DNA of 34,045 nt from a bacterium (GCA_947486405.1 CANKTL010000005.1:1-34045); one strand, 5' to 3'. Numbered from the stretch's first letter, positions 1 to 9,669 are shown. Made by a program: numbers and translations. Notes: generated by a model not told the origin, from the sequence alone.

Positions 1-491
1 AGCACCAATGCCGATTGATACTTCTTGTTTCTGTCTATTTTTTCCACACCAAAAGATTGGATAATGCCTGGATCCCCATTAAATAACCCCAGAATTTCAG
101 CCTCATGGAGCACTTCCAACGGATTTACCCCTCGCTGAAACTTAATGACAACGGTGTTTTCAACTCCATAATCACTCAATCGGCGCCCAAAAAAGAGATT
201 TTGATACTCAGGGTGAACTGTTCCTTTCGCAATCACGAACCGAGGTCCGTCTGCGAAACCCAAGCTAGTCTGAGACCCGCTTGCTTCTGTGATATCGAGG
301 TTGGCCAAGCTAAATCGATCAAAAAGACTCGCGGAACTAGAGCTGTCCGATCCACCTAAGCCCTCTGGCAATGGCGGAGAAGCCGAAGCGGAGGATGATG
401 GAGACGCCGAGTTGAATTTACTACCTATCGTTACTTGTCGGCCCCCCGGTTTTGACAGATCAAGTAGCGGCGGTAGGTCAAATCGAAACAT
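1..491 (-). CDS. N-terminal part of a Ser/Thr protein kinase-like protein, truncated by the left window edge
   Basis: Reverse complement reads from ATG at 491 without a stop to base 1: MFRFDLPPLLDLSKPGGRQVTIGSKFNSASPSSSASASPPLPEGLGGSDSSSS...GRRLSDYGVENTVVIKFQRGVNPLEVLHEAEILGLFNGDPGIIQSFGVEKIDRNKKYQSALV. VVIK (beta3 Lys), HEAEIL (alphaC Glu) and PGIIQSFG resemble a kinase N-lobe. AGGAA lies upstream of the ATG. Not in the ORF track, probably because it has no stop inside the window. Confidence 0.6.
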   Translation of the reverse strand, partial: MFRFDLPPLLDLSKPGGRQVTIGSKFNSASPSSSASASPPLPEGLGGSDSSSSASLFDRFSLANLDITEASGSQTSLGFADGPRFVIAKGTVHPEYQNLFFGRRLSDYGVENTVVIKFQRGVNPLEVLHEAEILGLFNGDPGIIQSFGVEKIDRNKKYQSALV

Positions 492-648
492 CTTTTCATT
501 TCCTAAAACAATAAAAAATAAGCCCCATATACTACGAAATTTCCTCGTAATTGTCGAATAAATCGTGTTGCTTGAGATAAAATTTAAGTTTTCCGTGCTT
601 TCGAGGTACACTTAAAGAAGTGAGCCCAAAACCCTGGAGGAAAACGAA

Positions 649-1053
649 ATGACTGTAAATTCCGAAATACTAAGTGACGATTTTTGGGTACGCGAACTAG
701 TTGTGTTATTGGAAAAAAGTGGATTCCATAGCATTAAAGCGGATTACCCGCACACTCCCTACGGCGCTCCTAAGCGAATTTATGATTCTGCGCCCATGAT
801 CACCGCAACTGATAAACGCGATCGGTTTTGCATCGTTGAAATCACTGATCAAATTCAATTCGAAACCTTGGCTTTTAAACAACGGTGGCAGGATTTCGCC
901 AAGTATGCGAATCATCACCACACCCAAATCTTGCTGTTTGTTCCCAAAGGCTTAGATGAAAAGGCCGCCAAAACGTGTAAAAAGTTTGGCATTGCAGAAC
1001 AGTTTTCTCGAATTAAAGGATTTTTAGAGCCTCAGGTTCAACCGACTGCCTAA
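649..1053 (+). CDS. hypothetical protein, 134 aa
   Basis: Complete ORF with strong SD (ctggagg) 8-10 nt before the ATG; no family recognised with certainty. Confidence 0.75.
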   Translation: MTVNSEILSDDFWVRELVVLLEKSGFHSIKADYPHTPYGAPKRIYDSAPMITATDKRDRFCIVEITDQIQFETLAFKQRWQDFAKYANHHHTQILLFVPKGLDEKAAKTCKKFGIAEQFSRIKGFLEPQVQPTA

Positions 1054-1130
1054 AGGGCAATGCGCCCGATGGTAAAAACCAGATGATTCTCCGTAATCAT
1101 TTGCCCTATATGGCGCGGGTTTTTACCATC
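1054..1130. repeat. Complex inverted-repeat element between convergent genes (possible pseudoknotted RNA or bidirectional 3'-end structure)
   Basis: Perfect 13-bp arms gatggtaaaaacc (1068-1080) / ggtttttaccatc (1118-1130); inner hairpin atgatt (1083-1088) / aatcat (1095-1100); also agggcaa (1054-1060) / ttgccct (1101-1107) and gcgcc (1062-1066) / ggcgc (1112-1116). Confidence 0.6.
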
Positions 1131-1211
1131 CATAGCAGCGGGACCGGAGATCGTCGATGATTGCCAGTTCCCCCAGCTATTACTTCCCCCTACCGATTAC
1201 TTTTAAACCCG

Positions 1212-2483
1212 TTAGATGCCTTTTTTGCCGATGTCGCGTCGGAAGTGCATCCCCTCAAAATGGATCTCGCTAATAGCAGCGTAGGTTTTTTGAATGGCCG
1301 TGGCCAATGAGTGATCAGTGCCGACCACCCCCAAGACACGGCCGCCTTTGGTAATCAACTGGCCGTCCTGCAGCGTGGTCCCTGCTTGAATAACGTGAAC
1401 GTCGGGGTCACTTGTGCGGCTTATATCGCCGTCGATTGGCTTGCCTGATTCAATATCGCCGGGATAACCTTTCGCGGCCAGCACGACACATACCGCGGCA
1501 TCGTCCCGCCACTCGATGGGCTGCTGAATCAAGGTTTGGGTGACGATTGCGTTTAATATATCAATCAGGTCTGTTTTGAGCCGTGGCACCACAACTTGGG
1601 TTTCGGGATCGCCAAATCGTACATTAAATTCAATAACCTGAGGGACTTCATTATCAATCATGAGCCCTGCGTACACGATGCCCTTATAAGCGATATTCTC
1701 TTTGGCCAGTCCAGCTAGCAAGGGCGCAAGCACCTGTTCGTGAACCCGCTGTAAAACCTTAGGGGTGACGATTTTGGCCGGGGAATAAGCCCCCATGCCA
1801 CCGGTATTGGGTCCTGTATCGCCGTCAAACACCGCCTTATGGTCTTGGGCTGCGACCATAGGCACAATGGTTTTTCCATCAATAAAGGCCAAAATAGAGG
1901 CCTCTTCTCCTTTTAAAAAATCCTCAATGACGACTAACTTTCCTGCATCCTTGAATTTTTGATTCACTAACGCGTCCTTGAGTGCTGATTCTGCAGAATC
2001 AAAATCCGCGGCGACCGTTACGCCTTTGCCGGCCGCCAAGCCATCGGCCTTAATAACAATCGGAAAGTTGTTCTTTTCTTTGATGTAAGAAACGGCTTCT
2101 GCGTATTCGGTAAACGCCGCACTTTTGGCGGTAGGAATACCGTGACGAATCATAAACGCTTTCGACCAGTTTTTTGATCCTTCTAGCTGGGCGCCTGCCT
2201 GAGAGGGGCCCACGATTTTAAGGCCTTGTGATTCGAAGCGATCAACGATACCCGCCACCAACGGTCCTTCGGGCCCAACCAAGGTTATGTCGATAGATTC
2301 TGATTTCGCAAAGGCCAATAGGGCGGGGATATCACTTTCTGAAATTGGCACATTTTTACCGTATTGGGCTGTCCCAGGGTTACCGGGTGCAATAAATAGC
2401 TGAGTGAGTTTAGGACTGCTGGCGAGCTTACGCGCCAGAGCATGTTCGCGGCCACCTGATCCGATTAATAGTAGGCGTGTCAT
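1212..2483 (-). CDS. purD: Phosphoribosylamine--glycine ligase
   Basis: MTRLLLIGSGGREHALARKL start, ATP-grasp motifs (VIKADGLAAGKGVTVA, DHKAVFDGDTGPNTGGMGAYSP, EFNVRFGDPETQ). The track ORF extends to 2513; the conserved N-terminus starts at 2483. Confidence 0.97.
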   Translation of the reverse strand: MTRLLLIGSGGREHALARKLASSPKLTQLFIAPGNPGTAQYGKNVPISESDIPALLAFAKSESIDITLVGPEGPLVAGIVDRFESQGLKIVGPSQAGAQLEGSKNWSKAFMIRHGIPTAKSAAFTEYAEAVSYIKEKNNFPIVIKADGLAAGKGVTVAADFDSAESALKDALVNQKFKDAGKLVVIEDFLKGEEASILAFIDGKTIVPMVAAQDHKAVFDGDTGPNTGGMGAYSPAKIVTPKVLQRVHEQVLAPLLAGLAKENIAYKGIVYAGLMIDNEVPQVIEFNVRFGDPETQVVVPRLKTDLIDILNAIVTQTLIQQPIEWRDDAAVCVVLAAKGYPGDIESGKPIDGDISRTSDPDVHVIQAGTTLQDGQLITKGGRVLGVVGTDHSLATAIQKTYAAISEIHFEGMHFRRDIGKKGI

Positions 2484-2493
2484 AATAAAGTGC

Positions 2494-2523
2494 AACTTAG
2501 CATTCGTGTTCAAAACTGGTCAA
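2494..2523 (-). promoter_or_regulatory. Putative purD promoter
   Basis: Minus strand TTGACC-N18-TAAGTT, followed by 10 nt and the purD ATG. Confidence 0.45.
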
Positions 2524-2619
2524 CAAATGGGCGCTAAGTGATGTTTGTTAATCATCACCTTTATGTGTTAAAATCGAATTATTACGGTTGGTTGCAGGTG
2601 AATTTTGAGGAGCACATTT

Positions 2620-3537
2620 ATGGCAAATGATTGGGCCTATATTCTAAAATTGATGCGTGAAGGGGAAACCGAGCAAGTCAAATTTTTTGGTCGTATGATT
2701 ACTGACCAACTATTGGGTGCCGCAATATCATCACTTGCTAATACCAGTGGCGGTCTTATTGTCATCGGTATCGATGTAATTAATTATCACCTTGTGGGGT
2801 CGCCGGTTGAATTAAACTGGATTCATAAAGCGGTTTTATCGCAATTGGAACCCCCTATTAACATCCGAATCGACCGCATTAAGCGAGATGAAAAAGAACT
2901 GATTATTATTCACGTGCCGTTGGGTGCGGACCCGCCGTACCGATTCCAATCACACACCTACGTGAGAGAAAAGAACGTCACTCGTGAGGCCACGTCGCAG
3001 GAGTTATCGGAACTTAAACCCCGTGCTTTTGCCAAAATTGCCAATCAATCTCATGAATTTTGGCTAGTCCATCCCCCTGAGGCATTGGATGAAAACCGGT
3101 CCGACGAACTCTCGGACTCAGTGATTGAGGAGCCCGTAGGTAGCCGCACGCCGTTATTGGTTGAGTTGGTCCCTGATGCACCAGAACCCGAATCAGAACC
3201 TGAATTGGACGCGGAATCCGAACTGGAATCAGAATCAGAGTCGCATCCCCTAGTAATCTCAGCAGGGCCGATTACCTTGAACTCACGCCAAAAGCAGGCG
3301 GTGTCGTTTTTAAAACTCAACGGTAGTATCAAAAATATGGAGTATCGGAATTTGTATCAGGTCTCTCATAAAACCGCCCACCTCGAGCTAGTCGATTTGG
3401 TTGCGCACGGGTATCTATTGACCCAAGGTAAGGGCCGAAGTACTTGCTACGTTCTGACTTCCTCCGCGCATGATTTAACGACGCCTGAGTCATTGCCTTC
3501 GTCGGTTGAATCCGCCGTGGTTCCTATCTCAGCGTAG
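2620..3537 (+). CDS. AlbA_2 (Schlafen-type) domain protein with acidic linker and C-terminal winged-helix-like region
   Basis: GETEQVKFFGRMITDQLLGAAISSLANTSGGLIVIGID resembles AlbA_2/divergent AAA-4; E/S/P-rich linker; C-terminus RQKQAVSFLKLNGSIKNMEYRNLYQVSHKTAHLELVDLVAHGYL resembles wHTH. SD gaggag precedes the ATG at 2620; upstream TTGTTA-N18-TAAAAT (2545-2574). Confidence 0.75.
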   Translation: MANDWAYILKLMREGETEQVKFFGRMITDQLLGAAISSLANTSGGLIVIGIDVINYHLVGSPVELNWIHKAVLSQLEPPINIRIDRIKRDEKELIIIHVPLGADPPYRFQSHTYVREKNVTREATSQELSELKPRAFAKIANQSHEFWLVHPPEALDENRSDELSDSVIEEPVGSRTPLLVELVPDAPEPESEPELDAESELESESESHPLVISAGPITLNSRQKQAVSFLKLNGSIKNMEYRNLYQVSHKTAHLELVDLVAHGYLLTQGKGRSTCYVLTSSAHDLTTPESLPSSVESAVVPISA

Positions 3538-4630
3538 CGTCCCAATCTTTGAATACAGGTTCGTATCCCACGGCTGTGAGATGCGACTGAATTGTGGCAA
3601 GTGGTCGGTGGTCGGTGGTTTCGAATTGCGCCTCTTCATCGAAGCCAGAGTATCCGCCAGGTGACGTCATGGATTCGGCCGACATCTGGGTGATTCCCAA
3701 TGGGAGTAAATGATCGCGAAACTCAGCCCGTTCTCGGGTTGAAAGGGAAATCCCGATATCGGGAAACATGAGCCTAAACGCCAGAATAAATTGGGTGACT
3801 TCAGCGTCGGAGATCAAATATTTAGGTGAGAAATCTTGAAACACTTTTGTGATTCGCGGAAAACTGATCCCCAACTTACTTTTCCAATAATGGCGATTTA
3901 AATACATGAGATGACTTGCAATTGATAATGCTTCATAGCGCCAATCGTAAAGGCCCAGTAGCGCGCCAATATTCATTTTTGGAAAACCGGCCTTGCCGCC
4001 ACGATCTGGCGTATCAAGCCGGTAGCCAAACTCCTTTTTTTTACCTGAAAGGTGATACTTGCTATACGAGTCAGGGTGATAGGTTTCTTGGTACACGGTC
4101 AAACTATCCGTTCCTGCGCCAATGAGGTGATGATAATCGATTTCTTCCATTGGCTGTACTTCGATCCCAATTGAAGAAAAATAGGGCGCCAAAATCTGGA
4201 CCGCATTTGCAATATACTCAGTGCCCACTTTTCGCTGGGCTTCGCCAGTGAGCACCAGAAGATGGCGAAATCCTTTACTAGCTAACAGGATGCCTTCGGC
4301 GCGTATTTCATCGGCATTCAGCGTGCGGCGTGGAAATTTGTTGGCGACGCTAAATCCACAATACGTACAGTTGTTACTGCATTCGTTCGAGAGATACATT
4401 GGAATAAACAGTTGCATAACCTTGCCAAACCGCTGGACCGTGAGCTGGTGGGCCCGCTGAGCCATCGTTTCAAGGTGACCTTGTGCCGCCGGGCTGATTA
4501 GCATCGAGAAACGGGCCAAATCGGTGCCGGTTGCGAAAATGGCCCGTTTTACATCGTCGCTTTGATAGGATGCCGATCGATCCTGCCAATAGGCCATTTC
4601 GTTGGGATCGAATTGCGTTGAAAAACTCAT
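3524..4630 (-). CDS. thiH: 2-iminoacetate synthase (radical SAM)
   Basis: CSNNCTYC radical-SAM cluster motif, [32 protein letters not shown] overlap with upstream thiG. Confidence 0.94.
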   Translation of the reverse strand: MSFSTQFDPNEMAYWQDRSASYQSDDVKRAIFATGTDLARFSMLISPAAQGHLETMAQRAHQLTVQRFGKVMQLFIPMYLSNECSNNCTYCGFSVANKFPRRTLNADEIRAEGILLASKGFRHLLVLTGEAQRKVGTEYIANAVQILAPYFSSIGIEVQPMEEIDYHHLIGAGTDSLTVYQETYHPDSYSKYHLSGKKKEFGYRLDTPDRGGKAGFPKMNIGALLGLYDWRYEALSIASHLMYLNRHYWKSKLGISFPRITKVFQDFSPKYLISDAEVTQFILAFRLMFPDIGISLSTRERAEFRDHLLPLGITQMSAESMTSPGGYSGFDEEAQFETTDHRPLATIQSHLTAVGYEPVFKDWDATLR

Positions 4631-5406
4631 TTTCGGAGAAAGCCGGTGAGCGGTGAAGACGCTACCGCGTGTTGAGACACTGATGGCAAGCCAGACACAT
4701 AGGCCAATCTGCCGGCCTTTACCGCATCTTTAAATGCGATGGCCATCCCTATGGGATCTCTGGCCGTGGCGATGGCTGTGTTAACTAGCACTGCATCCGC
4801 ACCTAGCTCCATTGCGGCAGTGGCATCGCTGGGGGCACCTAGTCCGGCATCCACAATCACAGGAATAGTCGCCTGCGCAATAATGAGCTTTAAGAACGTG
4901 CGGGTCTCTAGCCCCAAGTTGGTACCAATGGGGGATCCGAGGGGCATCACTGACGCGCATCCCACTTCCTCGAGCCGCTTGGCCAATACAGGATCGGCAT
5001 GAATGTAGGGCATGACCACAAACCCGTCTTTCACCAATTGTTCGCACGCTATTAGGGTTTCGATGGGGTCTGGCATTAAATGGTTGGGTTCGGGCGAGAT
5101 TTCCACCTTTACCCAATTGGAAACATTCGCCTTTTGAGACAATTTTGCGATTCGAATTGCTTCAATCGCATTTCGTGCCCCAGATGTGTTGATCATAAAG
5201 ATATAGTCGGAGGGATTAATAATTGAGATAAAGGGATCATCCTGGGGGGCGTCTAAATTCACGCGACGTACGGATGTAGTGACGATTTGAGCAGCAGACG
5301 CCACAATAGAGTCTCGCATAAGATCATTAGATGCATATTTTCCGGTTCCCAAAATTAATCGGGACGAGAAGGCTTGTCCTGCAATCGTAAGTAACTCGTG
5401 TGTCAT
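4627..5406 (-). CDS. thiG: Thiazole synthase
   Basis: [69 protein letters not shown]. Confidence 0.96.
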   Translation of the reverse strand: MTHELLTIAGQAFSSRLILGTGKYASNDLMRDSIVASAAQIVTTSVRRVNLDAPQDDPFISIINPSDYIFMINTSGARNAIEAIRIAKLSQKANVSNWVKVEISPEPNHLMPDPIETLIACEQLVKDGFVVMPYIHADPVLAKRLEEVGCASVMPLGSPIGTNLGLETRTFLKLIIAQATIPVIVDAGLGAPSDATAAMELGADAVLVNTAIATARDPIGMAIAFKDAVKAGRLAYVSGLPSVSQHAVASSPLTGFLRK

Positions 5407-5465
5407 TTCGCCTTCAACTATATGGAATCTTCGTAGGCCCGTAAAGCTTGCTATAATTTGACTTA

Positions 5466-5915
5466 ATGCGGCGCTTATTAATTTTGACGCTTCTGATTCT
5501 GGTCACGGCGATCCCAGTGGGTGCGGCTGACGTTATCGCCTGGAACGGGGGATGGCCGAAACCATCGATCACTGTGAATGGTCAAATTTATTACTTAGAT
5601 CAAATCGACAGTGGTGGAATGAAGATACTCACGGACTTGTACCGTGATGACCCTGAGTTACTCCGATATTTAGAGAATGCTAAAACTAGAGGGAAATGGC
5701 AGGCCATCTTGGGTAGTGTGGGTACCGGCATGGTTGGCACAGACGTTGCCTTGATGTTAGTTAACATCGGGTCGGCCGGGACATTGTCGTTTGTAGGCGG
5801 AATTGTGTTGATCGGAATTCCCTATGTTTTTCCTTATTCCCACTATGACATTATTCGTCAAAGCGTTGATCTATATAACGAACGTCATAGAATTCCAGAA
5901 TTAACGAGTCGTTAG
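5466..5915 (+). CDS. Hypothetical secreted/membrane protein
   Basis: Signal peptide [21 protein letters not shown] and one hydrophobic segment. Extended -10 TGCTATAAT (TATAAT 5452-5457) lies 8 nt before the ATG. Confidence 0.75.
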   Translation: MRRLLILTLLILVTAIPVGAADVIAWNGGWPKPSITVNGQIYYLDQIDSGGMKILTDLYRDDPELLRYLENAKTRGKWQAILGSVGTGMVGTDVALMLVNIGSAGTLSFVGGIVLIGIPYVFPYSHYDIIRQSVDLYNERHRIPELTSR

Positions 5916-8225
5916 AATTTGGTATCCTTGTCCGTCCGTTTTGATCGTAATGGCCCCTGATCGGTCGGTGCGGTAAGTGAGGATATGCCTGGCATCGAGC
6001 CGTTGAATCGTCGCCGGACGGGGATGCCGGTATCGATTGAAACTACCGCAAGAAATCACCGCGATTTTTGGATTCACAGCGTCTAAAAAGGGGGCGCTGG
6101 ATGATGTTAGTGAGCCATGATGGCCGACTTTTAATACCAAAGACCGCAATTTTTTACCGTAGGCGTCAACCAACCATTGTTCTCGTTCATGTTCCAGGTC
6201 GCCTGTCAGTAATGCCGAAAATTTGTCTTTTTCCAGTTTCATTACAATCGAATTGTTGTTTTCGTTTTTATCTATGGGTAGTCCCTTGATCGGATGAAAT
6301 ACCGTAAGTTGGGTATTCCCATGCAGACGAATATGTCGAAATCCCATTTCATTTTGGTTAAGGCGATTTCGAATTTCCAAATAATGACTCAATATTTTTC
6401 GGTCTGAGCGCCGATTCACCAACAATGTGCCAATTGCAAATTGACCAGCTACTTCAGCCAATCCACCATAGTGGTCTTTATGCGTGTGGGTGACCACTGC
6501 CAAATCGATTCGGTTGGTACCTTTGGCGCGCAGGGTCTGGGCGATAACACGTCCGCCAAAAATACTGGGGTCCCCATTGGTTGGTGTAAACCGACTATCT
6601 CCAAAATCCACCATCACATACTGTCGGTATCCGATGTTAATGAGGGTAGCATCGCCTTGGCCAACGTCTAAAAAAGTTAGTTCCAGTGGCAACTCGGAAC
6701 CCAAGCTCGTCGAAAAATGCCAAATCAACCCAATACCTATGAAACCGGTGATGATTGTAAGCCGACGAGGAAGGGTTTTGGCCAACTCGCTACCTAACGA
6801 CAGAATGGCGATATAGTAAAACCCAATTAATAGCGACGGAGGCTGACGGATATAGGTGGGTACGGGCTGCAAATTACTAAAAAACAGCGCAATTTTCATG
6901 ATAGCGACCAATCCCAATAAACAGAATTCAAATAAAATTTGGGCAAAGGGGGCCCAGATCCAATACGAGAACGTGGCAATAAATCCGACAATGACCAGCC
7001 ATTCGGCGCCCAATACCACACAAAAATTGGCCGGGATGCTGACCCAGGAAATTTGGTTGAAGTTATAGATTGAAATGGGAATCGTGAGTAAAAAGGTGGC
7101 CAAGGTCGTCGTAAGAGTTGTGCGGATCCATCCCGGGATGCGAGGTGGGATTTTTTGGCCAATGGCAGGAGCCAGATATAGCAACGCAATCGTCGCCAAA
7201 AACGATAGTTGGGCGCCGATATCCAAAACGGCTTGAGGTCGAATCAAGATCAGAATGATGGCAGTGAGCGCGAGTTTGTTGGTCCAATGCGTGTTACGCA
7301 AATTAAGCGCAATAATCATTGATATTTCGGTGGTGACAATCGCCCTAAAAATGGAAGGGCCCCCGCCGGTTACAAAATAGAATCCCACATTGACCACTGT
7401 AATAACGGAAATCAACACCCGAGTGTTGGGAATCAAAGGACGCAGAGTTAGTGTTAAAAATCCGGAAATCAACGCCACCTGGGCACCAGACACGACCAAT
7501 AAATGAGTGAGACCCAGGGTTCGAAACATTTGGGAAATGTCCGCGGGCAGGGAAATGCCATAGTCGCCAAAAATGAAGCTACCTAGTAAATCGTCATAGG
7601 GGTGGGGAAGAGCTTTATGGTGGACGGCCGCTAAGTGTTGTCGAAATCTACTGGCTTGGGCAGGCAGATGCCACTGAGGCGCTTTTTGGACGAGAATGAG
7701 TTGTTCTGCTCGTACCGTGCCGACTATTTTGTTCAGTTTCAAATAGGAACGGTAATTGAATTCCCCGGGGTTTCGAACGGCCGGAACAGGTCGCCATTCG
7801 CCATCAATCTGAAACTGATCGCCATTTACAGGTAACGGATTTAGCGATGCTTTTGTGGTAACCAAAATGCGCTGGTTTTGAGGCGTCGTAGCTAAAATTC
7901 GAAGCCCCCATGGGTTACGATCTACAGAAATCACCCGAACTGTCGTATGAATGGAGCCTGAGCGATCAAATTGGGAAGCAGGCGCTGGCTCGTAAAGCCG
8001 AAGGATCGTGGTGATGATGATAATCACCGCAAATAAGATCCGCCATTGGCCAGGTGTGAATAGGGCCAGAATTACACATAGTATCGCGATGACACCGAAT
8101 CCAAGCTGTATTGAAAACATCGTCGATACTCCGACACAAATCAGTAAGAGTCCTGCGACCACGACCGAAAAATAGGTGTGGATGTATCTCTGCATGTGCT
8201 CAAATGATGTCGTAATAAAATTCAT
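5901..8225 (-). CDS. comEC: ComEC/Rec2 DNA-uptake channel protein (N-terminal, Competence and metallo-beta-lactamase domains in one protein)
   Basis: GLTHLLVVSGAQVALI, multiple TMs, LDVGQGDATLINIG, VVTHTHKDHYGGL, LKVGHHGSLTSSSAPFLDAVNPKIAVISCG. The true start may be the internal ATG at 8195. Confidence 0.93.
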   Translation of the reverse strand: MNFITTSFEHMQRYIHTYFSVVVAGLLLICVGVSTMFSIQLGFGVIAILCVILALFTPGQWRILFAVIIIITTILRLYEPAPASQFDRSGSIHTTVRVISVDRNPWGLRILATTPQNQRILVTTKASLNPLPVNGDQFQIDGEWRPVPAVRNPGEFNYRSYLKLNKIVGTVRAEQLILVQKAPQWHLPAQASRFRQHLAAVHHKALPHPYDDLLGSFIFGDYGISLPADISQMFRTLGLTHLLVVSGAQVALISGFLTLTLRPLIPNTRVLISVITVVNVGFYFVTGGGPSIFRAIVTTEISMIIALNLRNTHWTNKLALTAIILILIRPQAVLDIGAQLSFLATIALLYLAPAIGQKIPPRIPGWIRTTLTTTLATFLLTIPISIYNFNQISWVSIPANFCVVLGAEWLVIVGFIATFSYWIWAPFAQILFEFCLLGLVAIMKIALFFSNLQPVPTYIRQPPSLLIGFYYIAILSLGSELAKTLPRRLTIITGFIGIGLIWHFSTSLGSELPLELTFLDVGQGDATLINIGYRQYVMVDFGDSRFTPTNGDPSIFGGRVIAQTLRAKGTNRIDLAVVTHTHKDHYGGLAEVAGQFAIGTLLVNRRSDRKILSHYLEIRNRLNQNEMGFRHIRLHGNTQLTVFHPIKGLPIDKNENNNSIVMKLEKDKFSALLTGDLEHEREQWLVDAYGKKLRSLVLKVGHHGSLTSSSAPFLDAVNPKIAVISCGSFNRYRHPRPATIQRLDARHILTYRTDRSGAITIKTDGQGYQILTTR

Positions 8226-8245
8226 TAATTATAAAATACATTCCT

Positions 8246-9085
8246 TTGTCTAAAATAAATGGAATTGCAATTTGCGCCAAGTTTTCTTATATTGGCGTCG
8301 TGGTTCGTTTTATTTTTGTGCTTCAACATGCGCTTAGTAGCGCTGTGGGCTTTTTTGCCCGAATTCCGATTCCATCTCCCTTGCGGAAGATGGTTTACGC
8401 CCCATTTATCTGGGTAACGGGTATTCATCCCAAAGAAGCTGAAAAACCGGTCTTAAAATATTCATCGATTGACAATCTTTTTACCCGCTCGCTCCATGCG
8501 AACCTTCGTCCAATTGCACCTTCAGAATGGGTATCACCTTGCGACGGGCGTATCCTGGACTTTGGGCCTGCCGATGAACGCCAAGTCATTCACGTCAAAG
8601 ATCAGGCCATTTCAATTGCGTCGTTTTATCCCAAGTTTAAAGTGGCGCAGTATATGGTGATTTATCTATCGCCCAAGGACTGCCACCAGGTGATGATGCC
8701 GGCAGATGGCTTAGTTCAGTCCATTCAGTTTTTCCCAGGTGGCTTAAGCACCGTTAGGCCCAGTTATGTGGTTGCTCATCCTGAAGTTTTATTTAGAAAC
8801 GCACGGTTGAATTTCAATCTGGAAATGAATTCGCGGCAGGCAACGATGATCATGGTGGGGGCGTTAAATGTCTCCTCGGTTTCGACCCCATTTTCCAAGC
8901 AACAGCGGTTGCCGCTAAGTCACCCCTCTAAAGAAATGTTAGTGAAACAAGAGGTACCTAAAGGGGATCGAGTGGGTACATTTCATTTGGGATCCACTGT
9001 TGTGTTGCTGTTTGAGCATCCCATTGCTTTCAAACGTGATTTTGCGCCCGGATACCGAATCGTTTTTGGCGAAGCACTAACTTAA
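8246..9085 (+). CDS. psd: Phosphatidylserine decarboxylase proenzyme
   Basis: YSSIDNLFTRSLHANLRPIA, VSPCDGRI, YLSPKDCHQVMMPADG, LGST self-cleavage motif at 8987-8998. TTG start uncertain. Confidence 0.93.
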   Translation: MSKINGIAICAKFSYIGVVVRFIFVLQHALSSAVGFFARIPIPSPLRKMVYAPFIWVTGIHPKEAEKPVLKYSSIDNLFTRSLHANLRPIAPSEWVSPCDGRILDFGPADERQVIHVKDQAISIASFYPKFKVAQYMVIYLSPKDCHQVMMPADGLVQSIQFFPGGLSTVRPSYVVAHPEVLFRNARLNFNLEMNSRQATMIMVGALNVSSVSTPFSKQQRLPLSHPSKEMLVKQEVPKGDRVGTFHLGSTVVLLFEHPIAFKRDFAPGYRIVFGEALT

Positions 9086-9105
9086 CGCTTTTTTATTTTA
9101 GTTTG

Positions 9106-9135
9106 TTGTCAAAATACTAAAATTTTTAGTAAGAT
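9106..9135 (+). promoter_or_regulatory. Putative tRNA-Asn promoter
   Basis: TTGTCA (9106-9111)-N18-TAAGAT (9130-9135), 17 nt before the tRNA 5' end. Confidence 0.55.
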
Positions 9136-9152
9136 AAAAAACGTTATTGCGT

Positions 9153-9227
9153 TCCCCTGTAGCTCAGTGGCAGAGCAAGCGGCTGTTAACCGCTGGGTCG
9201 ATGGTTCGAATCCGTCCGGGGGAGCCA
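9153..9227 (+). tRNA. tRNA-Asn (anticodon GTT), CCA encoded
   Basis: Acceptor tcccctg/cggggga, D-arm gctcagtggcagagc, anticodon loop ctGTTaa, T-arm gatggTTCGAATccgtc, discriminator G plus CCA; followed by a T-run. Confidence 0.96.
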
Positions 9228-9294
9228 CTTTTTTCTTCCTGTTTGATATAATTAAACTCAGTTTCTGACTCAGTTTTAAAAGGGAGATATTTTT

Positions 9295-9669
9295 ATGCAA
9301 ATTGTTACTTCAATCGGTGCGCGTGTTCTATTTTCAGTGCCATTTTTTGTATTTGGTGTTATGCATTTGGCCATGGGGCCGATGATGGTGGGTATGGTCC
9401 CCCATTTTTTACCTGGTGCGGTTTATTGGGTTTACTTTACCGGAATTTGCATGGTGGCCGCTGCATTGGCAATCGTCACAAAAAAGCAGGCTGTATTGGC
9501 ATCCCAGTTGTTAGCAGTATTGTTGGCTGTTTATATTGTTTTTGTGCATATTCCCGGCTTAATGATTCCGGCAATGAAACAAATGACCTTGGTTATGATG
9601 TTAAAGGATATTGGATTGATTGGCGGTGCACTTGCTTTTGCCGGCATTTTTGAGTCTGAGAATCCGTAA
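9295..9669 (+). CDS. Small DoxX-like integral membrane protein
   Basis: Four hydrophobic helices, DoxX-like N-terminus (RVLFSVPFFVFGVMHLAMG). SD aaaagggag and extended -10 TGATATAAT (TATAAT 9247-9252) upstream. Confidence 0.65.
   Translation: MQIVTSIGARVLFSVPFFVFGVMHLAMGPMMVGMVPHFLPGAVYWVYFTGICMVAAALAIVTKKQAVLASQLLAVLLAVYIVFVHIPGLMIPAMKQMTLVMMLKDIGLIGGALAFAGIFESENP

Noticed and set aside
105-561. Plus-strand ORFs 105..359 and 289..561
   Set aside because: Antisense to the kinase-like reading frame on the minus strand; no family resemblance.
3051-3332. Minus-strand ORF rich in SDSDSSSDSASNSGSDSG
   Set aside because: Mirror of the GAATC-type acidic linker of the real plus-strand gene; low-complexity artefact.
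9109-9300. Minus-strand ORF MHKNISLLKLSQ...APPDGFEPSTQRLTAACSATELQG
   Set aside because: It is the antisense translation of the tRNA-Asn gene; GFEPSTQRLTAACSATELQG is a typical spurious tRNA-derived protein.
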